Assembly (NCBI RefSeq): GCF_040436345.1
Contig: NC_133221.1
Location: 26,751,508 to 26,815,507, forward strand
Direction: 5' to 3'
Length of the DNA: 64,000 nt
Origin: Pagrus major
Taxonomy: Eukaryota > Chordata > Actinopteri > Spariformes > Sparidae
The notes below the pieces were generated by a model. It had not been told where the DNA came from and made no database searches. It saw nothing but the letters and a program-made list of their open reading frames with translations. Within the stretch, counting starts at the first letter, position 1. Each line of letters opens with the position of its first letter. A program made the translations under genes and the position numbers. Shown in pieces: positions 1-13,689 of the stretch.

Positions 1-1322
1 ACAGCTTCTCAGCTCCATAAATAGAAGCAGCTCTTGGCAGGTACAGTAAAGCAGGGAGGAGGATGCTGGATGCAGACTGAGGCACAGAGTGACAGAACTG
101 AAGAGAGTTCTGGGGTACTGAGGGCTTCTAAGAGAGCAAGAATAGTAAGATGAATGGTCAACCATTGAGGATATATTTAGTAGTTTTCATTCGTGGAAAA
201 AATGACCAAATTATTGTTTTCCAGAGTGTTTCTTATGTGGATTCAACTTGACAATGACAAAATTGGAATGTTATTCCAACTAAAAACCTGGAACAACATA
301 CAACATGCAACCACTATCAACTGACAACCATGTTTCCAATTGACACACACACACACACACACACACAGTATATGGAATCTTCTCCCTCATCCATCCTAAT
401 ACTTCACATACCTCTGTGTTTGTGTCAACAGTGGGTGAGCTGAGGTGGTAAATGATGACATTATGTATCAGCAGCTCAGCCCACATGATAAACGAGCTGA
501 AGCTGTAACACAAAGCGGCTGTCAAAAGAGAAACTTATACTTTCACGAGCACTCAACTTTCACCACTGAAGTAAGAGAGATATCCGTCTCCATCAACACA
601 ATGCACTTTATGCATGGAAATGTAGTTTAAAACTAAAGCAAGACCAACTATCAGACAGAGAGCGAGACGAACTTTACAGGTGGCACAACTGCAACAAAGA
701 CATCCCCATGAGTTCAAAATGTTTCAACTTTAGCCAAAAAAAGTCAGACTTATCCCGGGAATCGACTTCATAGGCGTTCTGAGATCTGAGATCTGTCAGT
801 GGCTGAGAAGAACATAAACACACACCAAGTCAAACTTCCATCCAAGTTTCGGATAAACTGATTTTTTTAGAATACCTGCAAAAGAAAATGTGAGTTAATG
901 TGGAGTTCCATCACCAAGCGTCATGTGAATACTCAAAGTCAGGTGCATCAAAACAAACAGCTGGCAGCGCTAATTCTTCTGTCAAGTGCACGGTGCAAAG
1001 AGAAAGTGTAATTAAAAGTGCCAGTTAATCCTCAAAAGCAGGGCTGAAATAAATGAATAGATTATGTTGTAGACTGTATTTGGTGGTCCTCCTTACACCC
1101 ACATTCTGATATCTGGTAAACAAACAAGATGACTTAACTGCCATGTGATTATTATTATGCTAATTAATAAAGTTTACCATATGGCTTTACTATTTATATT
1201 CAGATATTCATACACAATTGGATATTCATGTAAAAGTATAGCCATATATAATGTATTTCATTTATATGCATTACTTTTATATTTTAATACATATCTTTAC
1301 TTATTTAGATTTCAGTATTTAG
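1..1322. other. No gene seen
   Basis: AT-rich non-coding sequence with one CA microsatellite. The short open frames show no family motif and no splice pattern that I could support. Confidence 0.5.
342..367. repeat. CA microsatellite
   Basis: Pure (CA)n of about 12-13 units. Confidence 0.95.
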
Positions 1323-1658
1323 AGGTGCAATGTGTAACATATGGCCATCTATTAAATTCATGCTCCAAACAAATAGGAGGCACAATATCACCAGAGTAAC
1401 CGCTAACTGCTGCTAAACTGTAGCTGCCTTTAGAAAGTTAGCTCAGTTAGCCATGCAGCTAGCGGTCCTATCTTAGATACTGTACTCTGCACAGAAGGGG
1501 AGCTCAGAGCAGTAGGGGTGTGTTGGTATTGTTAACACTACCAGCCCAAGACCTTTGGACCGCTGGGTGGAGAAGGTTTTAAGGTCCAAGGGAGATGTCT
1601 TTGACATAACACCAAAACTGTTATTTAATATTTAAAAATTCTTACATATTGCACCTTT
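1323..1658. mobile_element. MITE with GGTGCAAT-type terminal repeats
   Basis: The left end AGGTGCAATGTGTAA is mirrored by TTACATATTGCACCTTT at the right end. The internal sequence (CATGCTCCAAACAAAT, then ATCACCAGAGTAAC) recurs at about 48168-48553, and a left-end fragment occurs near 30400. No coding capacity. Confidence 0.6.
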
Positions 1659-1782
1659 AAATGTAAATTAGACATGCTATTTCTTGAATTTTAGATGAGG
1701 TGAAACCACTACTACAATACTTTTTCTGGCACACTGAAGCTTATGTGTGTAAATAAATATATTGTAAACATTGACATCAAGT

Positions 1783-2745
1783 TTAACCCTCTAGGCGCCA
1801 AAGTCGCATTATTGCGACAGGCAACATTGCTCATTAAAACAGCCTGTATCTTTAAATCTACTGCCTTGTGCTGTTACTGCTTGCTACCACTAGATAGCCA
1901 ATAGATTCAGCTTCAATCCTGACGTCATTTGGGGGTGTGTTTCTATGCAAAATACCTGAGAAAAAAAAGTTTGAAACCCGACACCGGCTGTCGGAGCGGC
2001 AGCGGCTAAGCGGGCAGAGTGGGAGAGGAGAGAGCCGCGGAGCGGTGGCAGAAGTGTGCTGGACAGATCGAGAGACAGACAGCGATTTTTGTAATAAAAA
2101 ACAAAATGCCCAAAAGACTTTACAGTGTGGATGAGGTACTTGCACAGATCTTTGCTGATCGCGATTCAGAGGGGGACGATTTGCCCTCTGATGACGATCG
2201 CTCGTCAGAGACGAGTGACGGACGATGCTGCAGCTGCGCACACTGTCACACAAGCAGCACACGCTGATCACGGAGAGAGTTTTCTTTTCTTTTTACGAGT
2301 TAGATTAGGACATTTACTCCTATCAGATTCCTGTTCATTTACTCTGAGGATGAGAGGATGAAAAAAAAAAAATCTACTGTGTAAATATGTTCAGAATTCC
2401 GTTTTACTGACTTTTACCTGGTGACATACAAATTAGATTAGTAAATTTACTCCAATCAAACTCCTGTTCCTTTATTTTGAGGATGAGATGACAATATAAA
2501 TATTTTTTTTCTGTGTAAATATGTTCAAAAATCAGTTTTACTGAAAGTTACTTTCAGTCACCTGGTGACGTCACAATATGCAAATTAGATGATTAAATTT
2601 ACTCCCATCACAAACTTTAGGTCATTATGAATATTTTTCTCATTTACACTATGAATTTATCTCTCATCACTTCCAAGCTACAGCCTTTTGAAATCTTACA
2701 ATCCAAACGGAATATTTTCCTAAATAAACTCTGGCGCCTAGTGAC
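1783..2745 (+). mobile_element. Internally deleted piggyBac-like element
   Basis: The left end reads TTAACCCTCTAGGCGCC. The inverted copy TGGCGCCTAG occurs at 2732-2741, although the outer bases and TTAA on that side are degraded. Inside, an ATG at 2106 opens a frame starting MPKRLYSVDEVLAQIFADRD followed by acidic residues, typical of the N-terminus of piggyBac transposases. It stops after about 54 codons, and no DDD catalytic region follows. Non-autonomous remnant. Confidence 0.65.
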
Positions 2746-5556
2746 ATTTTTTAGATTTGATTTTTTTTTTTATATTTTGAAATATATGTTAAACAATATT
2801 TAGTGTAGGCACTTTATGTTCCTTTCCCTTTGTCCGGCACCCAACTAGCAAGGAGGCCCCAGGCATGTGCTTTGATTCAGCTCAATTTAAAAGTCTGTCT
2901 GGACATGATGGAAATAAAATGGGTGTTTCATGTGTTCATTTGAGAAACATTCAGGAGACATTTCAGTCACGTGTAATTATTTATTTCCATTGCGCTTGAT
3001 TACATTTTGCTTTTATCTGCATAACGTTTACAATGACAATGCTAATATGCTAATGTTTTGCAGATGTTTAGCATGTTCTCTATTTTGGTTAAGCATGTTA
3101 AAATGCCAACCTTTGCTAATTAGCACTGAACACAAATTGCAACTGAGGCTGAGAAGAATGTCATCATAGTTTCGCAGTAGTCATAAATCAAAGTAATGGA
3201 CAAATTAATTATTTGACCTGATGAGGTAACCCGGCTCATGCCCAATGATAGCTGGGATGAGCTCCATCTCCCCACGATCCTCCAAAGGATAAGCGCTTAA
3301 AGATAACGATGGATGGATAGTCAAGCTATCCTAAAACCTACAGGACATGATATTATCAAGTTGTTCTGTTTTATAACTCTCTTTGTTGTGAAGCTGTGTG
3401 CTGTGTGTCAGCAGTGACACGCCTCATTTTGAGCTGGTTGGATTCAAATATTAATCATAATGACACATCAGCAAATCGGACTGTCTATCAGCAGCCATTG
3501 TCATTATGCAGTCTTTAGTCTTTACACATGTAGAGTGATGTAGGGTGTTACCTGCAAAGTGGGATTATGCTGGAAGGGGCAAAAAGTAAAGCACCAAGAG
3601 GCAAAAGCTCTTCAAACATCAGTATTGTGGAGTGGATTGTTTTGATTTGTGAGTATTATTTTTTTCTGATGTTCAATATGAAAAGCATCGGAGGTAAACA
3701 TTTCATTTCCAACCACGGGCATATTGTGGTGTACAAGTGCTTTTCTCCTTTGTCCCCTCATTTCACCGTCCACAAGGAGCCGTAACTACAGCAATAACAG
3801 CATCAACGCAGCCTTTTCCGTGTGTTCATAACCTCTCTTTGACTCCTCTCCCAGAAATAAAATGAAGAACTTTTAAAAGCATGGCAGCATTTGTGCCGAT
3901 CAGTTGCGCACAGCTAAAGACAAACATCAAACACTGTATGAATTCAATTATTTCCGAAACAAAATTCCAATTACCTCCCTTGAATTTACATAACTTCAAT
4001 ATAAACCCTTCCCTGTTGCCTTATCTTATTTTCCCTCGCTCCTTCCTTTGTTTGTAAGAGTATCGACTTTAATTCTCTTTGGTATGGTGACTTTTGGCAG
4101 AAAATTAAACTTCATATTTTCTCTCTCTTCCTCTTTGTCTCCCTCCGTGTGCCTCCCTTTTTCCACCCTCTTGCTGGTATCGAAATGCGTGCAGCGTGAA
4201 ATTAAAGCCAATGCATTTCTGACTCCGAAATAAATTTGCCCCTCTGATGAGGTTGGAGTTGGTCCAAGGCTCTGCGATGAAAACACTTTTTACACTTATT
4301 TTCCTTCACGGTGGAATTATCCAATGCTTATTATTGTTCGGCATACATGACTCTTTCCTCTGGGAATGCGGCTGCTACGCTGGAAAGAGCTCACTGTTTT
4401 CTCTGACACTTTATTAATTTTTCTGTTTTTGTGCACAGTCAGAGTCTCAAAGGATCATTGTTTTTCTTCAAATTTTAACCGATTTTCCTTGGTACGGGTA
4501 AAGTATTTGATCTGATCATGTCATTTAGAGGCCTTAATGTGGCCCGCAGTCTCAGGTATTGGTATAATCAGTAGATAAAACAGAGATAAAGAAAAAGCAT
4601 GAAACATTTAAAGAAGTAATATGTAAGAATTCTACATTTAAATATCAAAAAACAAGTAATTATTTCTTATTTTGTTGAGTTGTGTACTTACAAATCTCCA
4701 TAACATTTCCAACATGTTCAGAGCCAGAGAAAAATGCCTGTCACAGGAAGCTGGCGTACGTGACTAAATGTAACATGAACAAAATTTTAAAACATTACCT
4801 CGTCCATGAACATTTGTGCCTGAGTCACGTCAGATACATTTTTATCAGGCATTCTGATTTCTTACTCTGAATTCCAATTACCCCGTCTGAACTTACTTGA
4901 CCTCATTATAAACCAAAAAGATGTAATGCGCAGATGTTTAGTGTGTCTAGCTGAAGCTAATTTGCAGCCAACATCTTTCGTTAGGCTTTTAAATTTAGGT
5001 TAAATCAACTAAGCAAACAAACAGATCAAACAGATTCATCATAAAAACAACAGAGCAGATGTAACAGACTGTGTGTATGTGTATGTGCAAAAGTTGTTCC
5101 GCTCGGCTCGCATAGTTTCTCCGCCATTACATTTTAGATTACATTTATATTACGAGTTTATATCAATTCATTATATCTGGGACAAGGCCATTTGTCAAGT
5201 TAAATATGCTTTTTATTAAATGGAAACTTTTTAAAAGTTGTCAATTTGTCACTTCTTTTTCGAGGCCAACATGAATTCACGTAGCTCAAACTTCAAATAA
5301 AGAGAGAAAAGTGAAAGCAAAGCTGATTTTAAGACACAATTGAAGCATCATTCAGTGAACTTGCATTGCAGCAATCTTGCCCTGAGCCTTCGTGACTACT
5401 TTTACAGCTTCTTCTGTGGTGCAAAGAGCTGTAACTGTCAATGTAGGAATTAAAGATTGCAGTTTAAGAAATTAAGTAATCAAAATATTTTTTGCCTGTA
5501 GCTCACAACTTATCCGGGCTTCTATGATTAAAGAGTTTACTTCTAATTAATGGTTG
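2746..5556. other. No gene seen; possible LINE tail
   Basis: About 3225-3320 (GGATAAGCGCTTAAAG, then ATGGATGGATAG) resembles a non-LTR retroelement 3' tail. AAGTAATATGTAAGAATTC at about 4615 resembles a MITE end. The stretch 3780-4270 is non-repetitive and unexplained. No coding exon is supported. Confidence 0.4.
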
Positions 5557-5564
5557 GCCTAAAG

Positions 5565-5832
5565 CAGCGGTGCCCACACTTTTTTGGCTTGCGAGCTGCT
5601 CTTAAAATGACCAGGTCAAAATGATCTACCTACAAAAAAATACTAAACATCTATTTATTTACACATATACTGAGTATACTTTATATAACACAATGCATAA
5701 CTGATATTGAGAGAGTAATGTAACCCTTGGTATTGAACATACAAATTGACAGCAGTAATGCACATAGGTGACAAACAGTGATGTCCAATATTGCACACAA
5801 GCGACAGGAGTAATTGGAACATTCAATATATT

Positions 5833-5926
<94 letters not shown>

Positions 5927-6643
5927 TGTGCCTGAGGTTTCCAGGTAACAGTAGTAGGTGGCTATAGCTCGCAGGTCCTCCGTGGGGTCACTAAGTGGAC
6001 AGCCGGGAGGGGAGTGGGCCCGGGGTGGCAGTAGGGTCCGAGGACATCAAATGACTGCTGTCCGATTAACTGTGATTTTAGTTCCCTAACTTTTCTCTTT
6101 CTCAGCTCGCATTTCGGAGGGAAGTCAGTGTTGTACTTTTTATGAACAGTTCGAAAGTGCCTCTCCACATTTCCCTTCTTTGGAATAGCAATGATAGATT
6201 GACATATCAGACTAACGCACTTCGAATATGACATGGTGGAAAAAAAAGTCCTTCTCCCATTCCGCATGGAAGTGGTAAGTTTTTGGTTTCTTACTTGGTC
6301 CAGCTGCCCCAATCATTTTTTATATCCCTTCTTTAGTAAATATACATTTGAAGCCGCTAACCAGGTCACTTAGCTCGCTTGAGTTTTGCAGTAGTTAGCG
6401 CATTTGAGCATGCATGGTGACCTGTGACCCGTGACGCGTGACCCGTACAACAAGAGATCTCAGACTGGCCGCCCTGTATGTCAATCAGTTGGCATAGATT
6501 CGATTTCGCTTTTCGGAGATTCATTCATTCATTCATTTTTTTTCCTGACGCTTAATCTAAAAAAAACTTGAATGTCACGCGATCTACCCACACTACCTTT
6601 GCGATCTACTGGTCGATTACGATCGACGTATTGGGCACCCCTG
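5565..6643 (-). mobile_element. hAT-type element with 8-bp target duplication
   Basis: Ends are CAGCGGTGCCCA and TGGGCACCCCTG. The flanks GCCTAAAG (5557-5564) and GCTTAAAG (6644-6651) form an 8-bp target-site duplication with one mismatch. On the minus strand, 5962-6312 encodes a BED-finger-like piece (SKCVSLICQSIIAIPKKGN, then VERHFRTVHKKY), as in hAT transposases. The catalytic region is missing, so it is a deleted copy. It contains a long GT tract. Confidence 0.8.
5834..5924. repeat. GT microsatellite, about 90 bp
   Basis: Nearly pure (GT)n of about 45 units inside the hAT element. Confidence 0.95.
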
Positions 6644-6651
6644 GCTTAAAG

Positions 6652-8325
6652 CATGTGACCCCTGTTTTGCTTCTTCTTGCATGTAATAAGATGCAAGTGG
6701 CCTTAAGCTGCAAACTATGACACTCCAGCTACCCCTAACCTCAGTTTTGCATGTGAAAGGGCTCCGTTGTCAAGCAATAATATGTATTATACACTGTCTG
6801 GTTAGACTTTCAAAATAAAGCTTGCTGACAAACAGTACAAATTATGACAAAGTCTGCGTTTTTGAATGTCATTTACATTGTCAAATGGGTGCTGTTTGGT
6901 TAGGTTTAGACACAGAAATGACTTGGTTTTAACCCGTCATAAAGTATTTCCTCCTTCTTCTGTTGTCAGGACATGAATATAGCATCAATATGACTGTATA
7001 ATAATAAGAGCATGTTCTGATGCTCAGTTCTTCTAGTTGACATTATTAGAACTGAGACAGCAGACTGAAATCATTCTTTCATCACTTGTCCTTAAATGAC
7101 ATCAGCTCACACAGGGCAGCAACAGATGCAATATCAGCCCCTTATGCAATAACTTACTGTTTGAAAAATATGAAAGTTGTGACAAAGTTCCAGTATTACA
7201 TTTTAGCTATTGAATTTCCCAGCATTGCTGCCCCAGAGGCAGCCCGAGTAATCGATCAGTTTTGATAGTCTAATAGCACATCCAAAGCAGCAGCTCAATG
7301 ATGATATATCCTGGTTCGAGTATGACCAAAAAGGAGCTGAAAGGAAATGAAAATTACTTTGTATCATATAAAATATTGATTATTACAACATACTATTCCG
7401 TTTTCTGGCGTCTTAGGGCTACTCAGCCTCTTGAAAGTGAAGTAGGAGAGTGTGAATTATAGCCAGTACTTTTCTATTCATTACTTTGTTCCTTATAGCC
7501 CCCAGAGGTATCCTTATTGTTCAATTGGCAAATAACTGTCTTTGAACTTTTTCTCTTCTGCACTCATTCAGAAAAATGGCCCATGGATCATCATTATCAG
7601 AAACTGTGAGCCAGGACCATATTTAAAGTTTGAGTTTATTTCCCCTTTAATCTTTGATGATTATGACTCACGCAGCTTCGCTCCAGCACTCCAGTGGTGA
7701 TTATTCATTCACCGGCCCATTTCTCTCTTGGCTGCGGTTGCTCCCAGTCCAGTCATATTAATCAACCGCCGCTCTAATTGACTGATTAAGTCATGTCTCC
7801 AGAAGCCAAAATGGCTGACTGACTCATTAAACTGTGACACATATTCTGGGTGCAAAATGGCTGAATGCAATCCAATTGCATTGACATTTATGGTCACTAT
7901 GTTTTTTCTCTCTCCTTTTCTTCAAATTTGACATTGAGCACGTACGGCGAGGCATATTCTGTAGGACCTCACATTCACACATTCCTGTGTAATCATGAAA
8001 CATGCTGAATTGTAAACAAATAATTATACCTTTATTATGCATAATACATTTTCAGAAGAACATGCTGTTTATCTACTGTCACAGACTGAAACACTTTTTG
8101 ACTATTTGAAAACAGTACAAAGACAACATATTTAATGTTTTACCTCATCAAGTTCATTGATTTTTGGATTGATTTTATATGCTTATTCTGAATTTTATGC
8201 TTCAAACAAGCTGGGACAGGGGCAACAACAGACTAGGAGAGTCAGCCTCATCAGAAAAATGACAATATGCTGTAGGTCAATTGTAAAAGCAGCATATAAA
8301 GCAAAAGCATACGACTCATATTAAC
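6652..8325. other. No gene seen
   Basis: Non-coding. About 7680-7900 is non-repetitive, with homeodomain-like TAATTGACTGATTAAG and two ATGGCTGA motifs, and could be a conserved element. That is only an impression from one sequence. Confidence 0.35.
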
Positions 8326-8580
8326 GTTTCTTGTTAGGAAGCGACTTCTAGTGCCCGTTGTAATTATTACAGCAGCAAAGGAGGAAGTCAGGCGAAGTAG
8401 TATAAAGAGTGACAAAGTCCACTTAGGGAGGAGTTCACCAAACTGCGACTGTACGATGAAAGTCCGTCATGCCTGTCACTGGTATGCTGCAACGGTCATG
8501 CTGTGTTGGGAGCAGTGATATATGTTTTGGAGGTCACTGGTAACTGACCTATTCAGTCGTCTAGGTATGAGGATGTGTTT
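8326..8580. repeat. Dispersed repeat, copy 1
   Basis: Shares AATTATTACAGC, GCAAAGGAGGAAG and CCAAACTGCGAC in the same order with 10243-10720. Diverged copies of an unclassified repeat; no transposase motif visible. Confidence 0.55.
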
Positions 8581-10242
8581 GGGGAAAGCTCACAACCTCA
8601 ACACCTGTTTGGAGCGGTTAAACAGGTAAACAGGTTTGTTGATAACAAGTGACGAAAAGGGGCATCCTCAAAAAGTCATTCACAACAAAGGATGGAGTGA
8701 GGTTCACCACTTTGTGAAACACATGATTGCATAAATTACATTACTACGGGGGTTTGGAACGCTTCTTAAAACGTTGTTGGTGAACACAGTTCATTTACAA
8801 AGGATTGCAAAATGTTTCTATTAACATTTACATGGCATCCAATTTGGGTGGGAATTGGGGTTGTGTAAAAAAAAAAAAGACACTTACATGCAGTCTTTTC
8901 ATAAAAGCTTCTATAATAACTTTTTTAAATGGTTTTAAATGCTTTGATCCAAATTACTAGCCCCAATAGCTGCATGGTTCCAGCCGTGTTGATCTGTTAG
9001 TCTGTTGGTCCTTTGGTTCAGACTGAAATATCTCAACAACTGTTGTGGCAAATAGACTTGCATTTATATAGTTTACAAAATTTGTATCATTATCTAATGT
9101 ATATAATACAGTACAGACGTGGTCAACATGCTAAACATACTTGTTAAACGTCAGCTTGCTGACAGTAGCATTTAGCACCAAAGCACCACTGTGCCTAACT
9201 ACATACCTGCATAGCTGTAGACTTTTTATTCTGATTGATGTTTACATGACTAAACAACGTCTGAATTAAATAGTACAATGATAACACACTCTCTGACACT
9301 CTAACAGTCACAAAACCTAATTTTATTTTTCCTGCAGGCACCCAGCAAAAGTAAGTCTATAATTTATTTCAGGGCCAGAACTATAACTATAATGCCTGAC
9401 AGGATTATGTTGATACATATATCCTCGACATTTTATCACATTTCACAAGATTTAGTTGGACTCCCCCTTGTCTGTTCACTGTGTCTAAGCAAACACAAAA
9501 TGACCTATGGCAAAATTAGCGATATGTTTTCCTGAGCCTTTCCTGAGTCCCAGAATGAGAATGAATTTGTCATATGGGTCCCAAGCTGAGAAATAAGGCC
9601 TGCATTAGAGAGCAAATGTGTTATCGGTGGGCTGCCAAGTGCCTGTGCAAGAACCTGCTGGGGCCAATTCATTTATATTAGGATGCCCCATGGGCAGCAA
9701 TGGTAAGAGTTTGTCTACGGGAAAATACAGTGACCGGGGACATCCATCTGCTCCGAGCTAATGAGCCAGTGCTGTGTGCCGAGTATTGGTCATATTAGAA
9801 GACACTCACACACTTTCTTGCTCATGCACTCATGAACATACACACTACACACAGGGCAGAGAATCACGCCAAAATTAAACAAACCTTGAATAAAAGTATG
9901 GATTTCTCTGGGTTTAAGCAGTGTTGGAAACATTTGGGATCATTTGGAATTCAATGTGAAACATTACATATCTTTAAATATTGTATTTTCTGAAACATAT
10001 GCAGTGTTTTCTGAAACTTTATTTTCTTGATTGTCATATTTTCTGAAATGTTTTATTAAATGTTAACATTCTGGTTTTTGGGGGGTTTTTTTGTGGGGGG
10101 GTTTTCTGACATGTCCTGCTTTGTGTTATGTTGTGTACACACACACATTTTTTGTCAAACACACATGAACACATGAGAATGTCCACAGAAAAACAAACCA
10201 CGTAGGTTGTAGGACAATGCAAGCAACTTATTACAACCACTA
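8581..10242. other. No gene seen
   Basis: Non-coding. About 9480-9790 is non-repetitive and balanced in composition, possibly a conserved element. A G/T-rich stretch lies at 10060-10105. Confidence 0.35.
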
Positions 10243-10720
10243 ATGCGGTTTGTTGTAAGGCAGCAACCTCTAGTGGCTGAAGTAATTATTACAGCTGCAA
10301 AGGAGGAAGCAAGGGAGGAGTGTATGAAGAGTGAAAGGTCCGTAAGAGGGAGGAGGATGGGAACGGATGGTGGGGTTAAACAAGCACAGGACTCTCATTC
10401 AGGAGACCACTGTTTATCTCCAGTGTGAAACCGGAAGTCAACGGTGACTTCTTTTAACTTACTAACGTATAAAAGTAACGTCAACGTATGTATCGTAGTT
10501 ATCTTTGTAACGTAAGTTTTCAGAAGTAAGTTGTTTTCACCCCAAACGATGATGTTTTCCTAAATCTTACCAAGTAGATTTCTTGCCATTGCCAGATTGC
10601 CAGATTGAACCAAACTGCGACCATACAATGACCACTGTGAACAGTCATGTTGTTTTGAGAACGGTGATACATGTCGTTTTTGGAGACGCTGACAATCAAC
10701 CAATTCAGTCTTTTAGGTGT
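10243..10720. repeat. Dispersed repeat, copy 2
   Basis: Second, longer copy of the repeat at 8326-8580, with extra internal sequence. Ends near ACCAATTCAGTCTTTTAGG, which matches the AC-TATTCAGTCGTCTAGG end of copy 1. Confidence 0.55.
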
Positions 10721-11765
10721 GAGTTACAACATGAACACACACACAAACAGGATAAAGAAGCATATAAAACAGATACAATCTTCACACACTAAATACACTG
10801 CAGAACACACATGAATGGATATGCAGGCATTCATGAACATGCAGCACCACAAACAGAAGCAAACAAAGGCACTCATACACACTCAGACACAAACACACGC
10901 GGCCACATTGTCCTTCAGCGGTAATGAAACCCACTCTGATCAATGGTGAAAGACAGGCCAGTGGAGCAGCGATTTAGCCACTACAGCAAACAAATAGCCT
11001 GGCTGACCAATGCACCTCGGGCAATTGTGGGCTACATCACAGAGCAGCATTAGCCAGCGTTGCTAATGAGCTATTACAGCAGTGACCTTCGGGACAAACT
11101 CATTACCAGGTGACAATAGACGGCAGACAGAAGCTAGATTCATTATCATAATTATCAACGCCGCCTTTATTGCAGCTCGCCGGGGTTGCTGGTCGAGGTG
11201 CATGCTGTGTGTGTGTGTGTGTGTGTGTGTGCGTGCGTGTGTGTGTGTATGTGAATGAAAGCACAAGACAGAGAGCATTACAAGCAGTTATAGACCATTA
11301 CAATACTGTGAAAAATTATCTCCTCGCCTGTACGATGGCTCGCAGCATTTTTACTAGAATTCTCTCATATTTTATCCACTGTAATAAGGAAGCCTGCACT
11401 TTCAAATAATATTTGGTCGAGTCCATTTTCCCCCTGTAGAATTTTGAATGAATCTTTTTTTACCACCATGGGTTGAAGCTCTAGCTTTAAATCTGGCGAA
11501 TAGGCCCATTACAAATCCTGTCTCAGCTTGCTCACACGAGTTTGACGATGGACGGCCACTTCAGGGCTTTGCAGCTGTTCCGTCTGTTCAGTGGAATCCA
11601 TCAAACTCCTATCTATCAATCTGCTCCCTCGCTGCTCCCTCTCTTGTCGATTTGCAGCAGGAAGTTTACAAACTTCTGCGTCTCAGGCTGCAAAACAGAG
11701 GGAGGAGTGGATTGGCAGGATGAAGTGGAACGAAAAGTTGTAATTAAAACACCTCCTTTCAACAG
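10721..11765. other. No gene seen; GT repeat
   Basis: Holds a (GT)n tract at about 11206-11250. The region 10930-11190 is non-repetitive and might be regulatory. Short open frames at 11448-11856 have no recognisable motif. Confidence 0.4.
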
Positions 11766-12420
11766 TACAAGGTTACAAGGTCGATTTATTGTCATTTTTA
11801 AAACACAAGGGTTTAAAAACAAAACCATGTTTAAGTCATTTGTGCGTCTATTTTAGAAAATGGAGTGTTGATGATGACTTATGGCATTCACAGCCTGAGG
11901 AATGAAGCTGTTCTATAGTCTGGTGGTATGGCAGGGGATACTTCTGTATCAGACAGCAGGAGTGACGGCATATCACTGATGCTCTGTAGATGGGTACCAG
12001 TGATGTTCTGGGTGGTTTTAATCACCTGTAGAGCCTCGCTGTCCTGGGCCGTGCACGAACCATGCCAGTTTGTGATGTTTCCAGTCAGGATGCTTTTTAT
12101 CGCTCCTCTGTAAAAGTTCACCATAATTCAGCTCTGGAATTCAGCCTTTAGCCCCTAAGTTTCTGGTGGTGACGACCAAGATATGTTCTCAGTGATGGTA
12201 ATTCCAAGGAACCTTAAACTGTTCAACCTGCTTCATCTCAGTGTGAAGATTTCCAAACAGCCTCACAGGTGATGCTGAGCTGAAGTCAATCATTCCGATG
12301 TAGGTATTGTTATTCTCCAGGTGTCTGAAGACTGAGTGAAGGACAGTAGATATGACATTCTTTGTGGATCTTTTGGTTCTGAAAGCTGGTGAAAGTCCAG
12401 GCTGGCAGGGATGTAATTAG
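11766..12420 (-). mobile_element. Non-LTR retrotransposon 3' end (LINE)
   Basis: On the minus strand, 11888-12124 encodes VNFYRGAIKSILTGNITNWH and then GSCTAQD and LQVIKTTQ, the C-terminal part of a LINE reverse transcriptase region. Further upstream on the same strand come MVIDF-like and NLHTEMKQVEQ-like pieces in broken frames. The 3' end carries an AATAAA-type tail near 11780. 5'-truncated and frame-shifted. Confidence 0.65.
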
Positions 12421-13689
12421 TGATGATGTGACTTGGTGAACTGTCATTGTAAAGCTATGGGTTTTTTATATCTGTACCCACATCAGAATTCAAGTTTTAC
12501 CTGCTGTTTTTAATCAAGAAACTAAAAAGCATCAATCCCCAATGTCAACTTTTAAGCCATTATTCATGTTACTGACTTATCAAGGAGAATAAATGAAGTG
12601 ATCGATAGTTTTTGGACAGCTACGTCTTCAGGTTAATATTAAAAGAGGGTGACACCAAAAATTCTGACGTATCATTTTTTGGCATTAAAAATGTTCAGGA
12701 GGATGAATGTAGATGGAGGAGGAACAATAGATGAAGCGGGATAGGACAAAGGCACTGAAGGGCAGAGAGAGGACATGACAAAAGGTGATTGATGCAAAAA
12801 CAGAGGTGGAGCCAAACAAGTCTCACAGCGGTGGCCGGACTTAGACCAGTTTTCTCTTTGGGGTGGCACAGAAATCTGTCTCTTTCTGCATGATGCAGTG
12901 CTGCAGGCTCAACAGTCATTTCAGGTCACTCAGCAAAAAAATGAGTGCTAAATGAGCACCAAACTTAGAGTACTTGTACAGCATTAGGATTCATGCACAA
13001 TTGGGATTTTCTTTTTATGACATGACATGATAGCGGCCTTTTGACAGGAGGTTAAAGGCCAATATGGGACAATTCAGCATTACCCCAGACGAACCTCTTA
13101 ATGTCTTCATCCAGTGCAAACTAGAAGAGAGGGGAGTAACATAAAGGAGGAGTCAGTTTGTCTGGTTTCTGATTAGTGTATGGCCAGAGATAGAAATATA
13201 GAAGCCCAGAGTAAAATAACAGCCAGTCTTCAGAGGAAATAAAACAACAGTTTACACTAAATAAACTGCTCAGAAATGAGAGAAAAGAAAGGGAAACAAA
13301 ATGGCTGCTCCAGCACCCCCATGGCAAAATAGTTAAAGGTAGGTGCTAAACCGAAAAAACAGTATATATAACAACATGAAGGAAACCTCTACCTGTGTCA
13401 TTCAGGCAGAAATGTTTAAGGGTGAGGTCATTTTTCTTAAAAGTTTTATTCACGTTCTGTTTCATCATTTCCTGACTCTCTCGCGGAAGTTATAGTGACA
13501 GGCAACCAAATGTAACACAGCGTCACTTTGAGTAAACTTGGTCTAATCAATTTTAGCCATTTTAATGCAGATGGCTTACATATTATATCTAAAGGTATAT
13601 TTTGATGCTAATGCTTTTGTACCTCTACTCTAATAACATTTTGACTTTACTTCAGAAGGTATCTGAAGTGTGTTCACCAAAGGAAGGCC
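12421..13689. other. No gene seen
   Basis: Non-coding. No repeat family or exon recognised. Confidence 0.4.

Noticed and set aside
1858-2271. 137-codon open frame on the minus strand
   Set aside because: Antisense shadow of the piggyBac-like remnant.
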